DNA from: Tumidithrix helvetica
GTDB taxonomy: Bacteria; Cyanobacteriota; Cyanobacteriia; Pseudanabaenales; Pseudanabaenaceae
Direction: 5' to 3'
Assembly (NCBI RefSeq): GCF_965232925.1
Contig: NZ_CBDDRA010000004.1
Span: 62,001 to 126,000, forward strand
Length of the DNA: 64,000 bases
The notes beneath the pieces were generated by a model. The model was not told the DNA's origin. It made no database searches and saw nothing but the letters and a program-made list of their open reading frames with translations. A program made the translations under genes and the position numbers. Below, in pieces: positions 1 to 7,955 of this stretch (the first letter of the stretch is position 1; the number at the start of each line of letters is the position of its first letter).

Positions 1-584
1 TTGAGAAATAGAACGTTGGGATAATTTACGACCAAACGATTCTCAGTAGCCGCAGCTACACTATTGCGAGCATAACTGGGAATACTGCTTGCATCTGAAA
101 AAGTTTGCAAAGTTGAGTCAGGTGAAGCAGTTGTCGTGTAGTTCAGTCCATTGGCAAGGGAAACAAGAATCTGCACGCGTGGGATATTTTGAGTGGGGTT
201 AAACACATTGCCAGGGTAGCCCGCCATAAAGCCCAGTGTATAGGACTTTTCGATAGCTGGAGCCGCCCAATAGTCTGAGGCAACGTCAACAAACGTAACG
301 CTGTTACGGATTGGGGATTTGGTCATGGCTTTGCTGAGCATCGCGGCAAATTGCGCCCTTGTCACAGCATCATTCGGACGAAAACTGCCATCAGGGAAGC
401 CTTTGATAATATCTCTTGTCGCTAATTCTTGAATAAAGGATTGCGCCCAATAGTTAGATGGAACGTCATTAAAACTAGTCTGAGCATAGGTGGGAGCTGC
501 ACTAATGAAGGGAAGGGCAGAGCTACCTATAAAGCTTATGGCTACAAGTACGGCAGAGCCAGAGCGAAATTGATGGTAATTCAT
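1..584 (-). CDS. S-layer homology (SLH) domain protein, 3' end outside window
   Basis: The complement strand reads from an ATG at 584 to the window edge, so only the first 194 residues are visible. It starts with a hydrophobic export signal ending near an AYAQ-like site (about residues 1-35). Two SLH-type segments follow, with the typical pattern FxDVxxxYWA, a second helix, GFPDGSFRPNDAVTRAQFA, then DVASDYWAAPAI and GFMAGYPGNVFNP. SLH domains bind pyruvylated cell-wall polymers; in cyanobacteria they are found in S-layer-like proteins and in porins. Because the C-terminus is missing I cannot say whether this is a porin or a short SLH-only protein. Confidence 0.8.
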   Translation of the reverse strand, partial: MNYHQFRSGSAVLVAISFIGSSALPFISAAPTYAQTSFNDVPSNYWAQSFIQELATRDIIKGFPDGSFRPNDAVTRAQFAAMLSKAMTKSPIRNSVTFVDVASDYWAAPAIEKSYTLGFMAGYPGNVFNPTQNIPRVQILVSLANGLNYTTTASPDSTLQTFSDASSIPSYARNSVAAATENRLVVNYPNVLFL

Positions 585-1274
585 GGTGAAGTATTCTCTT
601 TATGCATTATTATGTCTACGATTACCATGACAAACTGTTGGGTTATTTCCTGAATGAATTGAATGAGTTGATTAATCACGTTACAAAACTTCTGGGAAAA
701 CAGGTTGGCAATAAAGGAATTAGAAAGATTCTCAAATCAGGGCACGGACGCTCGATTCTGATATCTATCAGACTTCCTCTCGTAGTTCTCTTTACTCTCT
801 GCATGACTGAGCGCTATCTGGAAATGTTTCTAAGCAAGAGAGATGTCCTCCTCAAGAGATAAACTTCTATCGATTCGCTACTAATCTCATGGCGATCGGG
901 CAGAGATTCGACAATTTGTATAAATGCCCCATATCCAAACTTGATGAAAACTTTCTGCGTTCGGCTGTCCTATCACCCGAGCAACTTTATGTTTCTGAAA
1001 AATTTACCAATACGATTGCGATCGCGCAATTTGCAAAATTCGTAGACTTGCACAATGGATTGGGATTGAATAGCGATCGCTGAGAGGGGAGATGCTGGTG
1101 AAACAAACAACAGAAACCCATACATTAGATAGGGCTACCTACTTGTTACCTGAATCTTTGTAGGTAGGTTTTTTCTGGTAAGTTTTGTTTAGCGGTCAAT
1201 GTCACAGGTCATCTCCTAAATCAAAACCGCTATAGTAATAGTAAGTCGTCTACTTAGCAGTTAAAAAGTAAGCT
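585..1274. other. Intergenic region, no convincing gene
   Basis: This 690-base stretch separates the SLH gene from the coiled-coil gene. Short open frames at 602-862 and 889-1083 (+) lack a clear ribosome binding site and recognisable content, and the second ends in a HIP1 site. The only structured element is a terminator-like hairpin at 1135-1175, which points to a short transcript from the + strand. Confidence 0.5.
1135..1175 (+). terminator. Rho-independent terminator with no obvious upstream gene
   Basis: The arms CTACCTAC (1135-1142) and GTAGGTAG (1160-1167) form an 8-bp perfect stem and are followed directly by GTTTTTTC. The T-tract lies on the + strand, so it should end + strand transcription. 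Upstream there is only the doubtful 64-codon frame at 889-1083 or an unannotated small RNA. Confidence 0.6.
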
Positions 1275-1721
1275 ATGGCAGGCAGTCGTAAGGAAAAGCC
1301 AATCCAGAAGCAGTTGCAAGAGCAGCTCAATGCAGCGCAACATGGCGTAAAACGTCGCTATGAAAAGACCGTAAAGCAAGTCCAGCATGAATTGCAACAG
1401 CAACAGTCTCAAGCCAAAGAAAGGCTCGACGAAATTGATGCTTGGGCGATCGATGCTGTCAATGAAACCATTGACCTTGCCAGTGACAAAATTGCTGAGA
1501 CCCTCGACCAAGTAAAGTCTTCTGCCCAGCAAAAGTTTGAGCAGGTTGTTAAAAAGACCCAAGCTGAGGTCAAGCAAAAAAAACGCCAAAGCGATCGCCA
1601 CTCAGATAAATCTGTCGATAAAACCTTAGAACAGGTGGGGGAGACAATTGTGGATCTTGGCGATCGGCTTAAATCTGCTGCTCAAAAAGCTGCCCGTTCA
1701 GTCAGTAAAAAATTACGGTAG
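1275..1721 (+). CDS. Small coiled-coil protein, apolipoprotein-like
   Basis: A 148-residue protein of unknown function. Almost the whole chain is charged and helical, rich in Lys, Gln, Glu and Ala with heptad-like spacing (for example around residues 15-60 and 65-110). This suggests a long amphipathic helix or coiled coil. There is no signal peptide or membrane segment. The C-terminal end is strongly basic (KKLR). It resembles in composition the apolipoprotein A1/E-like or LEA-like proteins seen in many bacteria, but that is composition and not homology. The frame is interrupted by HIP1 sites like those of neighbouring genes, so it looks native. Confidence 0.65.
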   Translation: MAGSRKEKPIQKQLQEQLNAAQHGVKRRYEKTVKQVQHELQQQQSQAKERLDEIDAWAIDAVNETIDLASDKIAETLDQVKSSAQQKFEQVVKKTQAEVKQKKRQSDRHSDKSVDKTLEQVGETIVDLGDRLKSAAQKAARSVSKKLR

Positions 1722-1772
1722 TGCATTTGAGAAATTTCTCGTTCTTCTTGCGGTAATATCTTAACCACAATT

Positions 1773-4415
1773 TCACAGAGGTAATGTCACCACGCAGGTT
1801 GTGCCTTTCCCAATTTCACTATCGATGTGAATTGTGCCTTGATGCAAATCTACACATTTTTTGACAACAACTAGCCCCAACCCCGTTCCTGGAATCGTTC
1901 GGACATTTTTGCCGCGATAGAAGGGTTCAAAAAATTGTTTTTGATCTTCTAGGGGAATGCCAATCCCTCGATCTCGAACCTCAAGGATCGCGCGATCGCT
2001 TTGAAACGTTAAAGAGAGTTGAACGTTCCCGCCCTGAGGAGAATACTTGATCGCATTGGATAATAAATTAGACAAAATGGAGCGTAACAACTTTTCATCT
2101 AGACAAACAGACACAACTTTGCCCTGACTCGTAAAAGTCAGTGTGTGTTGAGATCCTGTATTTAGCCGCATTTCCTCTACAAAATAATGACAATAGAGTT
2201 CTAGGTTGAGAGGCTTGGGGTTAAATGCCAATTTGCCAGTCTCGGCTCGATTAATTGTGAGAATGTCGTCGAGCAATTGCACCATATTTTTAATTGCGTC
2301 TTGAATTCGATGCAGGTTTCGCAGTCGTTTCTCTGTATTGTTCCATTCATTGGGGGAGTTTTCTAGAACTTGAGCGGCTGCCAAGGCTGTACTCAGTGGT
2401 GTACGAAATTCATGGGAAGCCATCGAGAAAAAGCGGGTTTTCAGAGCGCTGAGTTCTTTTTCTCGTTCCAATGCCAACCAGATTTCATCCAGCCGTTTTC
2501 GTTCGGTGATGTCGCGGGCATTTACCATGATGCGGCGGGTGGAGTTACTATCCACAAATGGCTGGCTGATCGCTTCTAAGATCCGCCAAGAACCATCCTG
2601 ATGGCGATCGCGAAACTCTATAGTTCGGTTTGGCTCTGAACTTGGCATGATATTTGTAAGGCGATCGCGAACTGTTCCCCAATCATCGGGATGCACGAAC
2701 TCAGCCACATTTTTTCCCACCAAATCTGTGACAGAATATCCTAAGACTTTCTCAGATGAGGGGCTGATGTAGGCAATCGTGCCGTCTGGCTCAAGAATCA
2801 TGATGATGTCTAAGGCGTTTTCAATCAGCGATCGGAATCTTTCTTCACTTTGACGTAGCGCCTGCTCGACTTGCTTGCGACTAGTTGTATCTCTTTGTAC
2901 GGCAATCCAGTGGGTATACCAACCCTTGTCATCCGCAACGGGAACGAGGCTAAATTCATTCCAAAATTCCGAGCCGTCTTTACGATAGTTAATCACTTCA
3001 ACCGTTACGGATTCCCACCGAGAAAGCGCTGTCCGTAATTTCAGGAGTTCGGCGCGATCGGTTTTGTCTCCCTGCAAAATACGTGGCGTTTGCCCCAAAA
3101 CTTCTTCTGGCTGATAGCCTGTTATGCGGGTAAAAGCTTCGTTGACATAAAGAATGCGAGGACCTGGCATATCTATCGCGGCTGCCTCCGTCACGATCAC
3201 CGCATCATTCGTATTCACAACAACGGATTGCAGTAGGCGCACCTGTTCCGCTTGCCGTTTTTGGTCGGTAACGTCAGCTATCACAGCGACAATACCGTTG
3301 ATGCGTCCATCCGTATCAGGTAGGGGAGCCGCCGAAAAGATTACATCAATGGGAGTTCCATCTTTTCTAATCTGACGAAATTCTAAGCGCGAATAGGTTG
3401 TACCCTGCAAAACGCTGGTTTTAAGCGTGGGAAAGTCCGATCGCTGGTCATCTAACCCAATGGGATTGGGGCGATCGAGGACTTCTGCTTCTGTCCAGCC
3501 AAACATTTGCTCTGCCGCAGGATTCCAAATTTTGACTTTGCCTTCACGATCTAACATCACGATCGCACGCGGCGAGGCAGTAACCAAAGCTTGGAGGGTG
3601 TCATTCGTATGTCTCAAAGCAATTTCGGTACGTTGACGCTCGTTAATTTCCGCTCGCAGGGATGTATTGGCGATCGCGAGTTCGGCTGTGCGCTGTTGTA
3701 CCCTTTGTTCGAGATGGGTATTGAGTTTTTGTAGCTGGTGGTAGAGTTCAGACTGTTGGATGGCGATCGCTACTTGCGTGGCGAGTTGTTTCATCAGATC
3801 GACTTCCCAGTCCTGCCATGTTCGTGGATAACTGCACTGGTGGGCGATCAATAATCCCCAGAGATAGGTGACAGAAGGAGCATCTTCCTCACTTTCTTTT
3901 GGTTCCCCTGATTCCCCATTGCGAATCTCTTGAATAATCGGTACGACTAATTTTGCCCTCACCCCAAATTGTTGGACAAACTCAGCTAGACAGTCTTCGA
4001 CATCGGCTTGCGTAACATTATTAATCGTGCGAGTTTTTCCCAAGGCGTAGGCACGATGATATTGCTGGGGGAACACCTCTTGGGGAAATGTATGCCCTAA
4101 AATCTCAGGATAGGGTGGTAAGACCGTTTCGTGAATGGCACAGCCCGTTCCATCTGACCATAGACGATAGATCAGGACGCGATCGGCTTGCAGAAACCGT
4201 TGGACTTCTTCTACTGTCGTGGCTAACACGCGATCGAGGTCCAAAGATTGACGAATTTGCAAGGCAATTTGCGTTACTAAGCGTTCCCGTCTGGTTTGCT
4301 GCCGCAAGACAATTTCGGCATTCTTGCGTCGAGCCACTTCTTGGTTGAAATACCAGTAAATCGCAATGAGCAATAGAATGCCTAAGCCAATGACGATCGA
4401 GACGAAACTAGTCAC
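1773..4415 (-). CDS. ccaS: CcaS-type cyanobacteriochrome sensor histidine kinase
   Basis: Predicted membrane-bound light sensor of 880 residues. One N-terminal transmembrane helix (about 5-23) is followed by a GAF domain (about 45-225), three PAS domains (about 270-390, 395-515, 520-645) and a histidine kinase core. The kinase H-box SHEFRTPL places the phospho-acceptor at His668; N, G1 (DRGIGIP) and G2 (GTGLGL) boxes are present. The GAF carries a Cys at 142 followed by Leu, just before the VRAKLVVPI strand, which is where cyanobacteriochromes attach bilin. A Cys-Leu pair instead of Cys-His is, from memory, typical of the CcaS/RcaE green/red group. It lies directly downstream of cpcL on the same strand, with ccaR divergent beyond, the same neighbourhood as ccaS in Synechocystis. 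Synechocystis CcaS has two PAS domains; this one has a third. The second PAS resembles a LOV core but lacks the flavin-binding Cys. Confidence 0.85.
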   Translation of the reverse strand: MTSFVSIVIGLGILLLIAIYWYFNQEVARRKNAEIVLRQQTRRERLVTQIALQIRQSLDLDRVLATTVEEVQRFLQADRVLIYRLWSDGTGCAIHETVLPPYPEILGHTFPQEVFPQQYHRAYALGKTRTINNVTQADVEDCLAEFVQQFGVRAKLVVPIIQEIRNGESGEPKESEEDAPSVTYLWGLLIAHQCSYPRTWQDWEVDLMKQLATQVAIAIQQSELYHQLQKLNTHLEQRVQQRTAELAIANTSLRAEINERQRTEIALRHTNDTLQALVTASPRAIVMLDREGKVKIWNPAAEQMFGWTEAEVLDRPNPIGLDDQRSDFPTLKTSVLQGTTYSRLEFRQIRKDGTPIDVIFSAAPLPDTDGRINGIVAVIADVTDQKRQAEQVRLLQSVVVNTNDAVIVTEAAAIDMPGPRILYVNEAFTRITGYQPEEVLGQTPRILQGDKTDRAELLKLRTALSRWESVTVEVINYRKDGSEFWNEFSLVPVADDKGWYTHWIAVQRDTTSRKQVEQALRQSEERFRSLIENALDIIMILEPDGTIAYISPSSEKVLGYSVTDLVGKNVAEFVHPDDWGTVRDRLTNIMPSSEPNRTIEFRDRHQDGSWRILEAISQPFVDSNSTRRIMVNARDITERKRLDEIWLALEREKELSALKTRFFSMASHEFRTPLSTALAAAQVLENSPNEWNNTEKRLRNLHRIQDAIKNMVQLLDDILTINRAETGKLAFNPKPLNLELYCHYFVEEMRLNTGSQHTLTFTSQGKVVSVCLDEKLLRSILSNLLSNAIKYSPQGGNVQLSLTFQSDRAILEVRDRGIGIPLEDQKQFFEPFYRGKNVRTIPGTGLGLVVVKKCVDLHQGTIHIDSEIGKGTTCVVTLPL

Positions 4416-4488
4416 GTTTACGCTAGAGCTTGGGAAGGGAACGTACTAAGTATAGTTTTCCAAATCTATATTGAAAATATAAACATTT

Positions 4489-4521
4489 AGATCCCCGACT
4501 TTTTGAAAAAGTCGGGGATCT
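4489..4521. repeat. Dispersed palindrome AGATCCCCGAC...
   Basis: A perfect inverted repeat with 16-bp arms (AGATCCCCGACTTTTT and its complement) around a single base. It sits between the cpcL stop and the ccaS start. It lacks a clean trailing T-tract in either direction, though the stem could still stop or stabilise the cpcL message. The same AGATCCCCGAC palindrome is, from memory, a common intergenic repeat in many cyanobacteria. Confidence 0.75.
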
Positions 4522-4552
4522 TGGCACTTATAGAGTTCTTTTGCCTAACTAC

Positions 4553-5317
4553 TTAGAAGCCAAGCAAAGTTGCCACAAACAGGAATGCGATGAAAGCCAT
4601 TCCACTAAAGAAAAGACCAACCCAAATCTTTTCTAGGGATTGAGGCGGATTTTTTTGCCATGCCCAGAGCGTGAAGTCCAAACGAGCAGCACCCTTGCGG
4701 TCTCCTTTATAGCTAGATTGAGGCAGTTTGTTGCGATAGTCAACTCCATACCGAGCCATATGGGCAAAGGTGACTTCGCCCTTAGTGCGATAAGGTAAAA
4801 TACGGCGACGTTGATAGGGGACAGTGCTATCTCCAAAGTTATGCAGGTATTCTTCACTGTTAAGTAAGGCATCGACAAATCCTATAATGCCTTTTGTCAT
4901 GACAACGCTAGACCAAGCAATTTTTTCGCGATCGCTATAGACATTGCGGCCTAAAATTCGCTGAATGCAAATTTCAACAAAGCGATAGTTATTATTGCTT
5001 TCATAGATCAGCCGACGAAATGAATCGGACAAAACCAGTCCTCGGATAAAGTCTTTAACCGTTATTTGGCGTGCCCTAAGATGAGATTCTAAAACTTGCT
5101 GGCGGTGGCTTTTGAGCATCTGTTGCTCGTTATAGATTTGGCGATAGGCTGCCGCGATTAAGTTGTCTAACTCAGTCGCATCAAGTTGGTTGTCGGTTGT
5201 ATAAATTCTGGGCTGCTCATCATTGGCAACTTCAAATCCTTCGACTCGATGATTTTGAGATAAGGGGTTGTATTCTAACAATGGAAAGGGGTTGTATTCT
5301 AACAATGGAATTGACAT
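4553..5317 (-). CDS. cpcL: CpcL (CpcG2-type) membrane-anchored phycobilisome rod linker
   Basis: Linker that holds phycocyanin rods to the thylakoid membrane without an allophycocyanin core, delivering energy mainly to photosystem I. The 254-residue chain has the N-terminal PLLEYxP motif, a Pbs-linker domain (about 45-190, with VKDFIRGL, YRFVEICIQRILGR and NSEEYLHNFG) and, unlike soluble CpcG, a hydrophobic C-terminal helix (about 231-254, GLFFSGMAFIAFLFVATLLG). That helix is the signature of CpcL. The N-terminus has an in-frame tandem duplication of 8 codons, so PLLEYNP occurs twice. It is followed by ccaS on the same strand; a G-box-like site lies about 250 bp upstream, suggesting control by the adjacent CcaR-type regulator. 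Confidence 0.92.
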   Translation of the reverse strand: MSIPLLEYNPFPLLEYNPLSQNHRVEGFEVANDEQPRIYTTDNQLDATELDNLIAAAYRQIYNEQQMLKSHRQQVLESHLRARQITVKDFIRGLVLSDSFRRLIYESNNNYRFVEICIQRILGRNVYSDREKIAWSSVVMTKGIIGFVDALLNSEEYLHNFGDSTVPYQRRRILPYRTKGEVTFAHMARYGVDYRNKLPQSSYKGDRKGAARLDFTLWAWQKNPPQSLEKIWVGLFFSGMAFIAFLFVATLLGF

Positions 5318-5806
5318 AAAATTTCTCCAGATAATAAATAGATTTGAGTATGTAATTTAGAGTGCACTTAGGGGGAATCAGCTTTATTGAAAGACGCAGA
5401 TAAGTTACCTAATTGAAGCGAGTTTCCTCAGTCGTGGCATGTTGCCGAGGATCTGAAACCTGAGCTTTCAATTGCTCTCCTGTAGTGTTTTCAAGGCTCT
5501 TCCTAAAATGACATGAAATTTGATAATCCCATACCTGCAGTAAAGGAAAGGGTACGAGAGATGTAAAGAAATCGGAAAGAATAGACAAAATCAACAAATC
5601 TTAAAAAAATGTTATTTTTCTTTGAGGATAGAATGCACAATCCATGCTAGATAAGCATTCTGATTAAGTTTTATAAATAGAACTTTCGTAACGGATTCCC
5701 TTAAAGTCATGATAAGTAATCTATCTTTATGGGCTTTAACAATTCTGCTAATTAAAGATACGAAATCTCACTGAAACGTTACGTTTTATTCTTTCCCCTC
5801 TATGCT
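5318..5806. other. Divergent control region between cpcL and ccaR
   Basis: This 489-base region holds the promoters of cpcL (leftward) and of the ccaR-like gene (rightward). It is AT-rich next to ccaR. The G-box-like repeat at 5558-5579 is described separately. No credible gene is present; a 62-codon frame at 5409-5597 on the - strand has no recognisable content. Confidence 0.6.
5558..5579 (-). promoter_or_regulatory. Candidate CcaR G-box upstream of cpcL
   Basis: Read on the - strand, the site is CTTTCCGATTT followed immediately by CTTTACATCTC, an 11-bp direct repeat. The first half matches exactly the CTTTNCGATTT consensus that I recall for the CcaR-bound G-box of Synechocystis cpcG2; the second half keeps CTTTAC and partly degenerates. 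Orientation is correct for cpcL. It lies about 240 bp upstream of the cpcL start, so a long leader is implied. The match is by eye. Confidence 0.65.
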
Positions 5807-6508
5807 ATGAGGATTCTTCTGATTGAAGATGATATCCGCCTTGCCGAGACTCTGGCAGAAGCGCTGACAGACCAGCGCTATGTGGTTGATGTGGCTACTG
5901 ATGGCGAAACTGGGTGGCTACAGGTACAGATGCTAAGTTACGACTTACTCCTGTTAGATGTGATGTTGCCAGAGCTGGATGGAATCAGTCTTTGCCGACG
6001 GTTGCGATCGCATGGCTACAAATTACCCATTCTCATGATCACTGCCTGTGACACGATCGACAATGAAATAAATGGGCTGGATGTTGGTGCAGATGACTAT
6101 GTCGTCAAGCCTGTAGATCTGCAAAAACTATTTGCGCGCATTCGAGCTTTACTGCGTCGGGGAAGTGGCGCATCATCACCAGTTTTAGAATGGGGTAATC
6201 TGCGTCTTAATCCCAGCACCTTTGAAGTCAGTTATGCTGAGACTCCCATCCATTTAACCCCAAAGGAATATGCGCTCTTAGAACTCCTATTGCGGAACGG
6301 TCGGCGAGTTCTGAGCCGTAGCGCCATGATCGAGCATGTCTGGTCGTTGGAATCCTCTCCAGATCCCCATACTGTCAAAGTTCACATTAGAGGTTTACGT
6401 CAAAAGCTAAAGGTGGCGGGAGCCTCCGAAGATTTGATTGAGACGGTGCATAGCATGGGTTATCGCCTCAATCAATTAAACTGTGAAGTCGCGACATCTA
6501 GGCGTTGA
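5807..6508 (+). CDS. ccaR: CcaR-type OmpR-family response regulator
   Basis: A 233-residue two-domain regulator. The receiver (1-120) has the acidic pair at EDD, phospho-acceptor Asp51 in LLLDVMLPELDG, and the conserved KP near residue 102. The winged-helix DNA-binding domain (about 125-225) contains LTPKEYALLELLLRNGRRVLSR and VKVHIRGLRQKL. Sequence detail (LAETLAEAL, DDYVVKPVDLxxLFARIRALLRRG) agrees with my memory of Synechocystis CcaR better than with RpaA/RpaB. It is divergent from cpcL and ccaS, as in Synechocystis, so the likely job is activating cpcL when CcaS phosphorylates it (green light in the known system). Its stop is 13 bp from the stop of the converging CpcD-repeat gene. Confidence 0.85.
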   Translation: MRILLIEDDIRLAETLAEALTDQRYVVDVATDGETGWLQVQMLSYDLLLLDVMLPELDGISLCRRLRSHGYKLPILMITACDTIDNEINGLDVGADDYVVKPVDLQKLFARIRALLRRGSGASSPVLEWGNLRLNPSTFEVSYAETPIHLTPKEYALLELLLRNGRRVLSRSAMIEHVWSLESSPDPHTVKVHIRGLRQKLKVAGASEDLIETVHSMGYRLNQLNCEVATSRR

Positions 6509-6521
6509 GAGCTGATATGCA

Positions 6522-7955
6522 TCAACTTTTGGGCTTCCGTTTTCCTTGGGCATCGCTGGTTGGTTTGTTAAACCCATGTCCAGCCTTTGAAGATTTTTTA
6601 GACTTTTGAGATTTAGATGAAGAAAGAACTGATTCTATCTTTTTCGTGTGATTTGGTACTGTATTCTCAGGAGCAATCTCAGGGATATGCTCAGAAATAG
6701 CTTCAGGAACTTTCTCTGACATGGGTTCGACAATATTCACAGCAGTTTCTTGCGGAATCATTTCAGCAATCTGCTCAGGAATATTTTCTGTAATACTCTC
6801 TGGAATTACTTCTGCAATAATCTCTGGAGTCACTTCTGGAATGCTTTCTGGAATTACTTCTGGAGTCACCTGATGGATTATTTCTGGAATCACTTCCTCT
6901 GGAGTTATTTCAGCAACGACTTCGGGAAGAGTCACTGCGATCGCTTGAGGAACCTCCTCTACAACGACCTCAGGAATTACTTCTAAAGCAATCGCTGAAA
7001 TTGCTTCTGGGATTTCTTCAGCAACAATGACATCAGGAATTATTTCTGGAATTATTTCTGGTACGGCTTCACGAATAACTGAAGGGATGACTTCAGGAGA
7101 AGTTTCTGAGGCTAGATGTGGAAGGATTTCAGGGACGGGTTCTGAAACGGGTTCTGAAATGACCTCTGGAATTACTTCTGGCGATCGCAAGTCTTTGGCA
7201 ACACTCATCGGTTTGCTGAACCCACGACCAGCTTTGGTGGTACTTTTGGGTTTCTGTGATTTCCGTAAAGAAGGTATTGCCTCTACTTTTTTCATGGAGG
7301 TTGATACAGACTTCTGTGGAACATGCTCGGAAATAACCGTAGGTGCTATTCCTAAGACAGGTTCAGGAATATGCTCAAGAATAGTATCAGGAATAACTTC
7401 AGATGCTATCCCTAAAACGGGTTCAGGAATATGCTCAGAAATGACCGCAGGAACAACATTAGGAATAACCTTAGGAACAACATCAGGAACTGTCACTGAG
7501 ACAGGCTCTGGAATATGTACGGTAATTTCTTCGGGAGCATCCTCAGGGATATGCCCTGCAACGATCTCAGGAACGCAAGCTACAACTTCTTCAGGAACAG
7601 TTTCAGCAATATGAGTAAGGATATTTTCAGGAACGCTTTCTGGAGCGATCGCTGAAACGAATTCTGGAATGCGATCGGGGATTTCTACAGTAACAACCTT
7701 AGGAAAGATCTCAGCGATCGCAGCATGGGTCTGAAGGTTCTCAATCTCTACTAGATTCTCTAATACGTGAGGCGGTGAGAGTGTGATACTCGTAATCTTG
7801 CTACCCATTCGATGCAGCGATCGCAGCTTTTGCGAGAACTGGGCGTAGGGAACTGTAATTGTATAGGTTCCCATTCGCATCATTTCTGTATAACTTCCAC
7901 CTTTTACCTCAATGGCTACTCGGCGACTGTCAGAATCCGTATTTATACTTACCAT
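6522..7955 (-). CDS. CpcD-domain protein with long Pro-Glu-Val-Ile repeat tail
   Basis: A 477-residue protein with an architecture I do not recognise. Residues about 10-60 form a CpcD-type rod-capping domain (RRVAIEVKGG, YTITVPYAQFSQKLRSLHRMGSKITSITL), the fold used by CpcD, by rod linkers and by the N-terminus of cyanobacterial FNR to dock on phycocyanin hexamers. The rest is low complexity: repeats of the form [PxE][VI]IPE, strongly acidic and Pro-rich, in two blocks. Each block ends with a basic segment having KSQKxK and KAG[RH]GF[SN]KP (about residues 225-245 and 445-465). No membrane helix or signal is seen. The start ATG has a purine-rich site (AGGATGAGG) just upstream. It converges on ccaR. 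A role as a rod-tip tether or spacer is inference. Confidence 0.8.
   Translation of the reverse strand: MVSINTDSDSRRVAIEVKGGSYTEMMRMGTYTITVPYAQFSQKLRSLHRMGSKITSITLSPPHVLENLVEIENLQTHAAIAEIFPKVVTVEIPDRIPEFVSAIAPESVPENILTHIAETVPEEVVACVPEIVAGHIPEDAPEEITVHIPEPVSVTVPDVVPKVIPNVVPAVISEHIPEPVLGIASEVIPDTILEHIPEPVLGIAPTVISEHVPQKSVSTSMKKVEAIPSLRKSQKPKSTTKAGRGFSKPMSVAKDLRSPEVIPEVISEPVSEPVPEILPHLASETSPEVIPSVIREAVPEIIPEIIPDVIVAEEIPEAISAIALEVIPEVVVEEVPQAIAVTLPEVVAEITPEEVIPEIIHQVTPEVIPESIPEVTPEIIAEVIPESITENIPEQIAEMIPQETAVNIVEPMSEKVPEAISEHIPEIAPENTVPNHTKKIESVLSSSKSQKSKKSSKAGHGFNKPTSDAQGKRKPKS

Noticed and set aside
889..1083. 64-codon frame before the orphan terminator
   Set aside because: No ribosome binding site, no recognisable motif and it ends in a HIP1 site; kept only as a possible part of a small transcript.
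4553..5317. Calling this gene an ordinary CpcG
   Set aside because: The C-terminal hydrophobic helix and the CcaS/CcaR neighbours identify CpcL.
5409..5597. 62-codon frame on the - strand in the cpcL upstream region
   Set aside because: It overlaps the regulatory site and has no ribosome binding site or family features.
6750..7614. Long + strand open frames opposite the CpcD-repeat gene
   Set aside because: They are mirror products of the codon-level repetition in the real gene; no start context and no family content.
6700..7650. Regular repeats that could suggest a CRISPR or minisatellite
   Set aside because: The repeats are in frame, degenerate at the DNA level and translate to PEVI units; there are no constant repeats with unique spacers.
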